Source of the DNA: UBA5072 sp041737175
GTDB lineage: Bacteria; Bacteroidota; Bacteroidia; Bacteroidales; UBA10428
Assembly (NCBI GenBank): GCA_041737175.1
Contig: JBGSSF010000002.1
Span: 1-64,000, forward strand
Length of the DNA stretch: 64,000 bases
Reading direction: 5' to 3'
Part shown: positions 25,059-33,196 of the stretch, one piece after another
How positions within the stretch are numbered: the first letter of the stretch is position 1
How the letters are laid out: the number at the start of each line of letters is the position of its first letter
The notes under the pieces: generated by a model
What the model saw: only the letters and a program-made list of their open reading frames with translations
Told to the model about the DNA's origin: nothing
Databases searched by the model: none
Made by a program: the position numbers and the translations under genes

Positions 25059-25250
25059 ATGAACCTGAATATTGTATTATTTGCCTTAGGGCCGACGGAG
25101 ATTATACTGGTCCTGGTTGTTGTTCTGCTGCTCTTTGGCGGAAGGAAGATCCCCGAACTCATGAGGGGACTGGGCCAGGGCATGAAGGAATTCAAGAAAG
25201 CCTCCAAGGCCGGTGATGAGGAAGACACGACAAAGGAGAAGGAAAAGTAA
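25059..25250 (+). CDS. tatA: Twin-arginine translocase subunit TatA/E
   Basis: 63 residues. The short N-terminus with GPTEIILVLVVVLLLFGG (about residues 11-28, membrane segment), then the amphipathic helix RKIPELMRGLGQGMKEFKKA and an acidic tail EEDTTKEKEK, are the standard TatA layout. TatA oligomerises to form the pore for folded, twin-arginine proteins. tatC is not in the window. A truncated paralogue follows 26 bases downstream. Confidence 0.93.
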   Translation: MNLNIVLFALGPTEIILVLVVVLLLFGGRKIPELMRGLGQGMKEFKKASKAGDEEDTTKEKEK

Positions 25251-25276
25251 TTTCCAAAGCCTTAACCTGCCGAGCA

Positions 25277-25375
25277 ATGTCACTGGGACCAACCGAAATA
25301 CTGCTCATTGTTGTTGTATTGCTGTTGCTTGTGGGCGGCAAGATGATAGAATATGAGGCAAAACGCCGGGAATAA
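25277..25375 (+). CDS. TatA-like microprotein, truncated paralogue
   Basis: A 32-residue frame from an ATG: MSLGPTEILLIVVVLLLLVG, then GKMIEYEAKRRE and a TAA. The GPTE motif and membrane helix match TatA next door, but the amphipathic helix and acidic tail are missing. It is either the remnant of a tandem duplication or a small membrane protein in its own right. It is co-directional with tatA and is followed by a terminator. Whether it is translated is unknown. Confidence 0.55.
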   Translation: MSLGPTEILLIVVVLLLLVGGKMIEYEAKRRE

Positions 25376-25396
25376 CATTTTGTAAAGGATATTCGT

Positions 25397-25427
25397 AAAA
25401 CCTGTCAATGGTATGGCAGGTTTTTTT
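25397..25427 (+). terminator. Rho-independent terminator of the tatA unit
   Basis: AAAACCTGTC...GGCAGGTTTT stem with an 8-base loop, followed by seven Ts. It ends the tatA/TatA-like transcription unit. Confidence 0.75.
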
Positions 25428-25511
25428 CATTTATTCAGGCAGAGCCTGAAAAGATAGATCCGACTCAGGCCGGAGCCTGAGCCGAACCTTTTAATAAGTA
25501 TATTTGTGGCG

Positions 25512-26633
25512 ATGATGCAATTTTTCCTGATCCTGTTTCTTTTTCTGATACCCCTGTCGGGTTCCGGCGGTTCCGGGATGACCGACGACAAGGATATGCT
25601 GTACGAATACCGCATCGCGCAGCTGAACAAGTTATCCCCGATAGTCCTGGATTACAACGAAGATGTCAGGAAGTACATTGATTTGTACACGGGCCCCCGC
25701 AAGGCTGAAATGGCGAGGATCATCGGGCTTTCCAGGTTGTATTTCCCGATCTTTGATGACATACTCGACCGGCATTCTCTTCCGCATGAGCTGAAATACC
25801 TCACCATCGTTGAATCGGGACTGAATCCGCTGGCGGTGTCCAAATCGGGCGCCGTGGGATTGTGGCAGTTTCTGCTGAATACAAGCAGGCTGTTTGACCT
25901 GGAGGTCAATTCCTATGTGGATGAGCGGCGTGATCCTTATAAATCCACCGAATCGGCCTGCCGGTACCTGCATTACCTGAACACCACCTTCAACGACTGG
26001 CAGCTGGTGCTTGCTTCCTACAACGGCGGACCCGGCGAAGTCAGAAAAGCCATTGAAAGGTGCAAGGGTGAGACCGGTTACTGGAAGCTGCGGCCCTACC
26101 TGTCGGAGCAGGCGAGAAATTACGTGCCTGCATTCATTGCAGCCTTTTACCTGATGAATTTCTACGAGCAGCACGGCATTGTTCCCGAAGCTCCTGCTTA
26201 TGACTACCGGGGACTGGACACGCTGCACATCCGCTATGCCATTACCTTTGAACAGATCTCATCGTACATTGACCTGCCGGTGGACAAGATCAGGCTGCTG
26301 AATCCGGTTTACCGGCGGGATTACATTCCCGAAAAGCCTTCGGGGTCGGTGCTGGTTCTTCCGGCGGACAAAATACGCCTTTACCTGGAGCATGAGACCA
26401 GCATCCTGGGTTTCAGCCTGACGCCACCCGATTATAACCTGATGGTGCAGCAATCGGGGAATACCACGGGCAAGATCAAAATCGTCCATGTTGTTCAGCC
26501 GGGGGAGGTGACGCATAAGATCGCCATGAAGTACGACTGCACCCTGGAGAATATCAAGATCTGGAATAATATGGAGGGGTTTGAGGTGAAGGCGGGGCAG
26601 CAATTGGTTATTTGGATTGAGGAGAAGAAGTGA
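25512..26633 (+). CDS. Membrane-bound lytic transglycosylase (MltD-like) with LysM domain
   Basis: About 373 residues from the ATG at 25512; a GTG lies two codons upstream. A signal peptide (FFLILFLFLIPLSGSGG) is followed by an SLT domain: catalytic E101 in VESGLNPLAVSKSGAVGLWQ, then ASYNGGPGEVRKAI. The C-terminus has a LysM domain (HVVQPGEVTHKIAMKYDCTL) for peptidoglycan binding. It cleaves glycan strands to 1,6-anhydro ends in the periplasm. TATATTTG at 25499-25506 could be its -7 box and would leave almost no leader. The stop is followed by the array of 4HB element G. Confidence 0.92.
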   Translation: MMQFFLILFLFLIPLSGSGGSGMTDDKDMLYEYRIAQLNKLSPIVLDYNEDVRKYIDLYTGPRKAEMARIIGLSRLYFPIFDDILDRHSLPHELKYLTIVESGLNPLAVSKSGAVGLWQFLLNTSRLFDLEVNSYVDERRDPYKSTESACRYLHYLNTTFNDWQLVLASYNGGPGEVRKAIERCKGETGYWKLRPYLSEQARNYVPAFIAAFYLMNFYEQHGIVPEAPAYDYRGLDTLHIRYAITFEQISSYIDLPVDKIRLLNPVYRRDYIPEKPSGSVLVLPADKIRLYLEHETSILGFSLTPPDYNLMVQQSGNTTGKIKIVHVVQPGEVTHKIAMKYDCTLENIKIWNNMEGFEVKAGQQLVIWIEEKK

Positions 26634-26639
26634 GTGGGG

Positions 26640-26801
26640 GACTTGGAGACAAGGGGACAAGGGGAAAAGGGGAAAAGGAGGCAAGGAGACAAGGAGGCAA
26701 GGAGACAAGGGGACAAGGAGGCAAGGGGACAAGGGGAAAAGGGGACAAGGAGACAAGGGGAAAAGGAGGCAAGGGGAAAAGGAGGCAAGGGACAAGGAGA
26801 T
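26640..26801 (+). repeat. Left word array of 4HB element G (GGAGACAA/GGAGGCAA/GGGGAAAA)
   Basis: About twenty 7-8 base words, GGGGACAA, GGGGAAAA, GGAGGCAA and GGAGACAA, starting after the transglycosylase stop. Mirrored by 27258-27317. Confidence 0.9.
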
Positions 26802-26876
26802 TATGAAAACAATTATTTATATTTGAGCGTATTTTTTAGAACGTTATTTATTTGTTATGTGTAATACTTATTATTT

Positions 26877-27254
26877 ATGGAAAATATTAAAACGCATAGG
26901 GACCTTAGGGTTTATAAATTGGCATTTGTAACAGCACAAAAAATTTACCAACTCTCAAGGGAATTCCCTACAATTGAGAGATATTCATTAACTGACCAAA
27001 TTCGAAGAAGTTCACGTTCTGTAGCTGCCAATATTGCTGAGGCTTATCGTGCTCGTCGATATCCTGCAGCATTTATTTCTAAACTCAATCAATCTGAGGG
27101 CGAGGCAGCAGAGACTCAAGTTTGGCTTGAATTTGCAGAATCTTGCAATTACATAGATATGAAACTATGGGACGACTTGTTTAATACTTATGAACAGATC
27201 ATTGGCATGATCGTAAATATGGTAAATATGCCAGAAAAATGGAAAATCGGATAA
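26877..27254 (+). CDS. Four-helix-bundle protein (S23/IVS family), copy G
   Basis: 125 residues. Core SLTDQIRRSSRSVAANIAEAYR (about residues 38-59), followed by RRYPAAFISKLNQSEGEAAETQVWLEFAESC and a C-terminal helix. It is closer to copies E/F than to A/B but clearly distinct. The AT-rich leader is about 75 bases long. It lies between the lytic transglycosylase gene and the convergent purF. Function unknown. Confidence 0.92.
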   Translation: MENIKTHRDLRVYKLAFVTAQKIYQLSREFPTIERYSLTDQIRRSSRSVAANIAEAYRARRYPAAFISKLNQSEGEAAETQVWLEFAESCNYIDMKLWDDLFNTYEQIIGMIVNMVNMPEKWKIG

Positions 27255-27257
27255 ATT

Positions 27258-27317
27258 TTCTCCTTCTCCTTGTCTCCCCTCTCCCCCTCACCTTGTCTCC
27301 TTGTCTCCCCCTCTCCC
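27258..27317 (-). repeat. Right word array of 4HB element G
   Basis: Words CTCCTTGT, CTCCCCCT and CACCTTGT, complementary to 26640-26801. It ends at the purF stop codon (TAG at 27318-27320). Confidence 0.88.
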
Positions 27318-29210
27318 CTAATACGCCCTAACATTCCTTCCCTCAATAAAATTCAGGAAAGAACGATTAACAACTCTGTTCCCTCCCGGCGTGGGGTAGT
27401 TGCCGGTGAAATACCAGTCGCCCAAATGATTCGGAATGGCCACATGAAGATTTTCGATGGTCTGGTAAACGATCCTGATCTCAGCCCGGATGTCGGGGGT
27501 CTTCAGCATTTGCGCGATCTTATCGGAGATTTGCTCGGGGGTGAAGGGCCGGTATATTTCCTTCACGTGATTGATGACTTCTTCCTTCGGAAGATCCTCA
27601 CTTGCTTTGGTTTTCCGGTACACTTCATTGATGATGTTTTCCCTGCCCGATTCTTTCAGCAGGGCGATGGCGGCTTTAAAGGCAATAAAATCTCCCAGCT
27701 TGGCCATATCGATGCCGTAGCAATCGGGGTACCTGATCTGCGGCGATGAAGAGACGATCACGATGCGTTTGGGCTTCAGCCGGTCGAGTATTCTGATGAT
27801 GCTGTACTTCAGCGTAGTGCCACGCACGATGGAATCATCAATGATCACCAGGCTATCGGTGTTTTTCCGGATTGTGCCGTAGGTGATGTCGTAAACGTGT
27901 CCCACCAGGTCATCCCGGCGTTCGTCCTGGGTGATGAAAGTCCGCAGCTTGATGTCCTTGAGGGCAACCTTTTCAACGCGGGGTTTCAGGTAGATGATGC
28001 TGTCGATTTCCTCTTCGGTGATATTGCTGCCGAGGTTCAGTATCCTTTTTTTCTTTTGTTCCTTCATGACCTTCTCGACACCCTGGATCATTCCGTAGAA
28101 GGCCGATTCAGCCGTATTGGGGATGAAGGAGAACACCGTGTTCTCGAGATCACCGTCGACAGCATCGACAATTTTATCTGTGAGCAGTTCCCCGAGTTTT
28201 TTACGTTCGGCATAGATATCCTGATCGCTTCCGCGGGAGAAATAGATGCGTTCGAAAGAGCAGCTGCGCTTATCGAATGGTCCGCGGATATTCTCGAGGT
28301 TCATGTTTCCGTTTTTCTTGATGATGAGAGCGGTTCCGGGATCAAGCTCCATGACGTCGGTGGTCTCTACATTCATGACAGTCTGGATGGCCGGCCTCTC
28401 CGAAGTGACCACGACTATCTCATCGTTCATGTAGTAAAATGCAGGCCTGATGCCCCACGGATCCCTGATCACAAATGCATCGCCGTGGCCGAGAAGACCG
28501 GCGATCACATAGCCTCCGTCCCATTTTTTGCTGCTTTCCCGAAGCACATTCCCCACATTGAGACTGTCGGCGATCAATTCCGATATTTCATTGTTATCGT
28601 GTCCCAGTTTTTTGAAATGATCGAAGTTCCGTTGGATTTCCCGGTCGAGGAAATGGCCGATATTCTCCAGCATGGTAACGGTGTCGGAGAAGTCACGCGG
28701 ATCCTGACCGAGGTCGACCAGGACCTGGAAAAGCTCATCCACGTTGGTGAGGTTGAAATTCCCGGCCAGCAGAAGGTTTCGTGTTTTCCAGTTGTTCAGG
28801 CGCATGACCGGGTGCACTCTTTCGATATCATTGTTGCCGTATGTGCCATAGCGGAGATGGCCCAGCAGCACTTCAGCCGCAAAGGGAAGATGCTCCTTGG
28901 CCCATAAGGGATCTGTGACCAGATCCGCATCAAATTTATCGAAGTGTTTGCGAAGGGCTTTAAAGACATCGTTGATGGCAGCCTGTTTGACGGATCGTTC
29001 ACGGTGGACATACTGCATGCCCGGTCGGAGGCCCAGCTTGATGGAGGCAATCCCGGCGCCGTCCTGTCCCCGGTTATGCTGCTTTTCCATGAGGAGATAC
29101 AGTTTGTTGATACCGTATTTCCAGGTTCCGTATGTCAGCTGATAATATTCAAGGGGTTTCAGAAGCCTTACCAGGGCTATTCCGCATTCGTGATTAATTC
29201 CATCGGTCAT
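27318..29210 (-). CDS. purF: Amidophosphoribosyltransferase, long Bacteroidota form
   Basis: 630 residues. The N-terminal class II glutamine amidotransferase domain has its nucleophile at Cys9 after a short propeptide (MTDGINHE), then HNRGQDGAGIA and LLGHLRYGTYGNNDIERVHP. The C-terminal phosphoribosyltransferase domain shows SFIPNTAESAFYGMIQGVE and the PRPP loop VIIDDSIVRGTTLKYSI. The expected reaction is PRPP plus glutamine to phosphoribosylamine. At 630 residues it is longer than classical PurF (about 470-500), and Bacteroidota often carry both forms, so it may be a paralogue with a related role. A SPOR-domain gene lies 18 bases upstream in the same direction. Confidence 0.8.
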   Translation of the reverse strand: MTDGINHECGIALVRLLKPLEYYQLTYGTWKYGINKLYLLMEKQHNRGQDGAGIASIKLGLRPGMQYVHRERSVKQAAINDVFKALRKHFDKFDADLVTDPLWAKEHLPFAAEVLLGHLRYGTYGNNDIERVHPVMRLNNWKTRNLLLAGNFNLTNVDELFQVLVDLGQDPRDFSDTVTMLENIGHFLDREIQRNFDHFKKLGHDNNEISELIADSLNVGNVLRESSKKWDGGYVIAGLLGHGDAFVIRDPWGIRPAFYYMNDEIVVVTSERPAIQTVMNVETTDVMELDPGTALIIKKNGNMNLENIRGPFDKRSCSFERIYFSRGSDQDIYAERKKLGELLTDKIVDAVDGDLENTVFSFIPNTAESAFYGMIQGVEKVMKEQKKKRILNLGSNITEEEIDSIIYLKPRVEKVALKDIKLRTFITQDERRDDLVGHVYDITYGTIRKNTDSLVIIDDSIVRGTTLKYSIIRILDRLKPKRIVIVSSSPQIRYPDCYGIDMAKLGDFIAFKAAIALLKESGRENIINEVYRKTKASEDLPKEEVINHVKEIYRPFTPEQISDKIAQMLKTPDIRAEIRIVYQTIENLHVAIPNHLGDWYFTGNYPTPGGNRVVNRSFLNFIEGRNVRAY

Positions 29211-29228
29211 AAGTGGGCCTCTACGTGA

Positions 29229-29684
29229 TTATTCAGGGAAGGCTACAATATCATCCCGGACAAAAGCGTCGGGATACACACCTTCTATCTGTTTAAGAAA
29301 CTTCAATGCCTCGCTTTTTGTTCGAAAATCCCCGACATATACTTTAAAATAGGGGTATTCAAAACGCGAATAACTGTTCACATCCTCATACAACCTGATG
29401 AATCCGGCCCTTACCTGGTCCTGTTCCTTCCTGGCGTCCTGTCCTGAGCCCATGTAGATAAGTATCCGAAATCCCTTGATACCATTGATCTTCCGCTGCT
29501 GTGAGACGTGGAGGTTCACCAGGTTGCGGATATTGGCATCCTGGGTAATGTGTACCGTTCCCTTACCGGGCCTTTTGGCTTCAAGCCTGTAAAAGATATC
29601 AACAGGGGGTTGCTGGGCCTGCAGGGAGGTGAAAAATGCGACAACGAACAGCAGGACAGGTATAATGGAAGCTTTCTTCAGCAT
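29229..29684 (-). CDS. Exported SPOR-domain protein
   Basis: 151 residues. A signal peptide (ASIIPVLLFVVAFFTSLQAQ) is followed by a short linker and a C-terminal SPOR domain (about 60-150: KINGIKGFRILIYMGSG, YFKVYVGDFRTKSEALKFLKQI). SPOR domains bind denuded septal glycan, so a periplasmic cell-wall role is likely. It lies directly upstream of purF (18-base gap) and probably shares its transcript, although no functional link is obvious. Confidence 0.85.
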   Translation of the reverse strand: MLKKASIIPVLLFVVAFFTSLQAQQPPVDIFYRLEAKRPGKGTVHITQDANIRNLVNLHVSQQRKINGIKGFRILIYMGSGQDARKEQDQVRAGFIRLYEDVNSYSRFEYPYFKVYVGDFRTKSEALKFLKQIEGVYPDAFVRDDIVAFPE

Positions 29685-29726
29685 CGTTACGATTATGTGG
29701 CTTCAAAGGTATATAAAAAAAACAAA

Positions 29727-30212
29727 TCACCGGAAATTCCGCGGCACATCCATGAGCCGGGTTTCGTTCACGTCGACTTTTTTGGTGATCAACCCGGAAC
29801 GGGCTTTGACATAGCCCTGCATAACCACGTTCACCTGATTTTTCCTGGACAGGTTGTAGAGGGCGGAGGCGCTGGTAATGATATTGGCGAGTTCCAGGGA
29901 AAAGTTCATGGTATAGGTTGAATCGGACCGGCCGGGTATTTTCACCCGGTCGGGACTTGTCAGCGTACCGATGAAATTACCGTCGATCGTAGTTTTCAGA
30001 TTGATCTCACTCACTTTAAATCCGACGGAAGCAGGATTTCTGACTCCGATATCCGCCGCGAAGGTAACGGCATTGTTTTCCATGCCCCGCATTTTAAATC
30101 CTTCCACTCCGGTGATCTCTATGTCGTTGAGGTCTTTGCAGGAGAGGAGGAGGGGGAGGAGTAATGATATAATTAAAAGTGACCGCATGGACAGGGGAAG
30201 ATTTTTCATCAT
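29727..30212 (-). CDS. LEA type 2 family lipoprotein
   Basis: About 161 residues from MMKNLPLS (30212); another possible start is at 30188. The lipobox LLLSC is followed by KDLNDIEITGVEGFKMRGM. The remainder is a single LEA-2/WHy-like beta domain (FAADIGVRNPASVGFKVSEI...TTIDGNFIGTLTSP). Such small lipoproteins in Bacteroidota have no established function. Located between leuB and the SPOR gene, same direction. Confidence 0.8.
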   Translation of the reverse strand: MMKNLPLSMRSLLIISLLLPLLLSCKDLNDIEITGVEGFKMRGMENNAVTFAADIGVRNPASVGFKVSEINLKTTIDGNFIGTLTSPDRVKIPGRSDSTYTMNFSLELANIITSASALYNLSRKNQVNVVMQGYVKARSGLITKKVDVNETRLMDVPRNFR

Positions 30213-30358
30213 TATAAATGAGAACAAAACAGTCAATATCGAACAAGGAACACTGATTTTAGAATTACGAATTCTTTTCTTCGAGATTCATCATTCGGTG
30301 TTCCTTGTTCATCATTATAAAACCTTTGTAAACTTGGTTAAAACGTAGATTCTCTAAA

Positions 30359-31420
30359 TTAAACTCCCTTTGCGACAAAGTCACCCACCTCGCTGGTTCC
30401 CATTCCCATTTTGCCGGCGGCAAGGCTTTTGATCTTGCCGGAGGCGAGGGAATTGCTGACGGCCTGGTCGATGGCTCTGCCGGCTTCGGATTCACCCAGA
30501 GTTTCGAGCATCATGCCACCGGCGCAAATGGCGGCCAGGGGATTGATGATGTTTTTCCCGGTATATTTGGGCGCTGACCCGCCCATGGGTTCGAACATGG
30601 AGACGCCCTGGGGATTGATGTTACCCCCTGCGGCAATACCGAGGCCGCCCTGGATCATAGCTCCCAGGTCGGTAATGATATCGCCGAAAAGGTTCTCCGT
30701 GACGATCACATCATAGAACTCCGGCGATTTCACGAACCACATGTTGCAGGCGTCAACATGGTTGTAGTCCTGCCTGATATCGGGAAATTCCGCATCGCCT
30801 ATTTCCTTGTGCGCGCGCACCCACAGATCGCCGGCGTAAGTGAGCACATTGCATTTGTGCACCAGGGTAAGCTGTTTTCTGCGGTTTCTCTGGCGGGTAT
30901 ATTCATAGGCATACCGGATGCAGCGGTCAACTACCGGGCGGGAGTATATCATTACCTGCGTGGCAACTTCATAGGGTGTGCCGACCTGAACGGCTCCTCC
31001 GACGCCGGTATAGATACCGCCGGAGTTCTCGCGGATAACCACAAAATCGATGTCTTCGGGGCCCTTGTCCTTCAAAGGCGTTTCAACACCGGGGTAGAGT
31101 TTCACCGGGCGGAGGTTGATATACTGGTCAAGTGCAAACCGGCTCTTGAGTAAAATCCCCACTTCGAGTATACCGGGTTTGACGTCGGGGTGACCGATGG
31201 CGCCGAGAAAGATAGAATCGAATTTTTTGAATTCTTCCACGGCAGAATCGGGCAGTGTTTCACCGGTCCGCAGGTACCTTTCGCCACCAAAGTCGAAGTA
31301 CTGGTAGTTGAGTTTAAAACCGAACTTTGCGGCGGCCGTGTTCATTACCTTAATCCCTTCCTGAACCACTTCGGGACCGGTGCCGTCACCGGGAATAACT
31401 GCTATGTTGTAGGATTTCAT
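30359..31420 (-). CDS. leuB: 3-isopropylmalate dehydrogenase
   Basis: 353 residues from MKSYNIAVIPGDGTGPEV (31420); the frame is open upstream only through hairpin repeat M3. It oxidatively decarboxylates 3-isopropylmalate in leucine synthesis. Visible landmarks: IPGDGTGPE, ENSGGIYTG, the catalytic lysine/metal region VHKCNVLTYAGDLW, DACNMWFVKSPEFYDVIVTENLFGDI (split: DACNMWFVKSP, VTENLFGDI) and FEPMGGSAPKYTG. It is the last gene of the leu operon, separated from the upstream synthase gene by hairpin M3. Confidence 0.93.
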   Translation of the reverse strand: MKSYNIAVIPGDGTGPEVVQEGIKVMNTAAAKFGFKLNYQYFDFGGERYLRTGETLPDSAVEEFKKFDSIFLGAIGHPDVKPGILEVGILLKSRFALDQYINLRPVKLYPGVETPLKDKGPEDIDFVVIRENSGGIYTGVGGAVQVGTPYEVATQVMIYSRPVVDRCIRYAYEYTRQRNRRKQLTLVHKCNVLTYAGDLWVRAHKEIGDAEFPDIRQDYNHVDACNMWFVKSPEFYDVIVTENLFGDIITDLGAMIQGGLGIAAGGNINPQGVSMFEPMGGSAPKYTGKNIINPLAAICAGGMMLETLGESEAGRAIDQAVSNSLASGKIKSLAAGKMGMGTSEVGDFVAKGV

Positions 31421-31473
31421 GTTGAAATAAATTAATATTTGGTAAATATAGTCATTTGAGTTTTTTGAACAAA

Positions 31474-31588
31474 TCTGAGGGACAAGGGACAAGGGACAGG
31501 GGACAAGTGTGTTTGGGATTATGGGTTGTGAGCATGCCCTTACTCCCAAAGCCCTATACTCCCTTGTCCCTTGTCCCTTGTCCCTTCT
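31474..31588. repeat. Gene-less hairpin element M3 (GGGACAA words, ATGCCC core)
   Basis: Words GGGACAA at 31479-31506, G-rich GTTTGGGATTATGGG, CATGCCC at 31533-31539, C-rich CTCCCAAAGCCC, then the mirrored words at 31561-31587. It lies between the second synthase gene and leuB inside the operon; its edge is one to two bases from the synthase stop codon. Confidence 0.9.
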
Positions 31589-33109
31589 TCAAAGATTGCT
31601 ATTTTCTTCAATCATGTTCAACATTTTCATCGTTGCCTTGACAGCGGCCACGGTCTGGTCGGAATCGAGGCCCCGTGTCTTGAATTCGCGTCCCAGGCGC
31701 CAGGTGATGACAGTTTGCACCAGGGCATCGGTTTTTCCACCCGGAGGGATGGAAACGGTATAATCCAGCAAGGCGGGAAGTGATTTTTGCAGCCGGCTGT
31801 ATATTTTCCGCAGGGCTTTCATAAAAGCATCGTACTGTCCGTCGCCGTTTGAGGTTTCCTCGAATACCCCGTCCCCGATCTGGATTTTCAGGCTGGCAAC
31901 GGGTTTCAGTTCATTGGCCGTGGACAGTGAGAAATTCAGGATGCGGATGTGTTCATCGATCAATTTGCTCCGGAGCACGTCGGAAATGATATAGGGCAGG
32001 TCTTCCTGGGTAACCGATTCTTTCTTATCCCCCAGTTCGATGATGCGTTCGGTGACTTTGCGCATGGATGCGTAATCGAGTTCAATGCCCATGTCTTCGA
32101 GGTTCTTCCGGATATTGGCTTTGCCGGATGTCTTGCCCAGGGCGTAGAGTCTTTTACGGCCGAACCGTTCGGGGAGCAGGTCGTTGAAATAAAGCTGGTT
32201 TTTCTGGTCGCCGTCTGCATGAATTCCGCTGGTCTGTGTAAAGACACTGTCGCCGATCACCGGTTTATTCGGCGGTACCCGGATACCCGAATAGGATTCC
32301 ACCAGCTTGCTCACCAGTGTGACCTTGGATTCCTTAACGGACATGTGGTATTTGAAATGATCCTTGACGATGGCAACGACGCTGGAAAGGGGAACGTTTC
32401 CGGCTCTTTCGCCCAGTCCGTTCACCGTGGTATGGATGCATTTAATGCCTGCGCTGATGGCGGAATACACATTGCCGGCGGCCAGGTCATAATCGTTGTG
32501 CGAATGAAAGTCGAAGGACAGCCGGGGGTAGCGGTCGATCATAATTTTACAGAAATCATACGTTTCAACGGGATTCAGAATTCCCAGCGTATCGGGCAGC
32601 ATAAAGCGGCTGATTGGAAGATCCTTCAGGGAATCCATCATGAAGAAAACATAATCCCGGGAATGGCGCATACCGTTGGACCAGTCCTCGAGGTATACAT
32701 TGACCCACAGGCCATTTTCGACTGCCCTGCCCACCACCTGCCGAATATCGGCGGCATGCTGTTCCGGTGTTTTTTTCAGCTGTTCGGTAACATGTTTCAG
32801 GGATCCTTTGGTAAGGAGGTTCAGCACCTTGCATCCGGCATCCCTGATCCAGTTGATTGAAACGTCACCATCCACGAACCCCAGCACTTCCACCTGGTCG
32901 AGGTGATTGTGGCGGGCAGCCCAGGCCGATATTTTTTTAACGGCTGCGAATTCCCCTTCGGAAACCCTGGCTGAGGCCACCTCGATGCGGTCCACCTTCA
33001 GGTCATCGAGCAGCAGTTTGGCCATGCTGAGTTTTTCCTCGTCGGTGAACGAAACGCCGGAGGTTTGTTCGCCGTCGCGGAGGGTGGTGTCCATGATGGT
33101 TATTTTCAT
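31589..33109 (-). CDS. 2-isopropylmalate/citramalate synthase family protein
   Basis: 506 residues. A HMGL-like TIM barrel (MDTTLRDGEQTSGVSFT at the N-terminus; the metal-binding SFDFHSHNDYDLA motif) is followed by a LeuA-type regulatory domain (about 380-500). It differs from leuA in the same operon by lacking its closest substrate-pocket sequences, so it may make citramalate from pyruvate (CimA-like) or act as a second isopropylmalate synthase. Bacteroidota leu operons commonly carry both. The stop codon abuts hairpin M3. Confidence 0.88.
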   Translation of the reverse strand: MKITIMDTTLRDGEQTSGVSFTDEEKLSMAKLLLDDLKVDRIEVASARVSEGEFAAVKKISAWAARHNHLDQVEVLGFVDGDVSINWIRDAGCKVLNLLTKGSLKHVTEQLKKTPEQHAADIRQVVGRAVENGLWVNVYLEDWSNGMRHSRDYVFFMMDSLKDLPISRFMLPDTLGILNPVETYDFCKIMIDRYPRLSFDFHSHNDYDLAAGNVYSAISAGIKCIHTTVNGLGERAGNVPLSSVVAIVKDHFKYHMSVKESKVTLVSKLVESYSGIRVPPNKPVIGDSVFTQTSGIHADGDQKNQLYFNDLLPERFGRKRLYALGKTSGKANIRKNLEDMGIELDYASMRKVTERIIELGDKKESVTQEDLPYIISDVLRSKLIDEHIRILNFSLSTANELKPVASLKIQIGDGVFEETSNGDGQYDAFMKALRKIYSRLQKSLPALLDYTVSIPPGGKTDALVQTVITWRLGREFKTRGLDSDQTVAAVKATMKMLNMIEENSNL

Positions 33110-33121
33110 AATTGGGGAGGA

Positions 33122-33196
33122 ATATTTGTAAACAGTAAACAGTAAAAGGTAAACGGTATTCGGTATTCGGTGTTCGGTGTTCAGTGTTCGGTGTTT
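33122..33196. repeat. Compound word array (GTAAACA, then GGTATTC/GGTGTTC)
   Basis: Three or four GTAAACA/GTAAAAG words followed by about six GGTATTC, GGTGTTC and AGTGTTC words. It overlaps the leuD 3' end: the last five residues (ANTEH) and the TGA stop are array-encoded. It is transcribed within the leu operon. Confidence 0.85.

Noticed and set aside
2426..27254. Diversity-generating retroelement
   Set aside because: 4HB proteins resemble Avd, but no reverse transcriptase, template repeat or variable repeat was seen in the window.
2211..27317. Insertion sequences carrying the 4HB genes
   Set aside because: The units have mirrored arms but no transposase frame, no DDE or HUH motif, and no clear target-site duplications.
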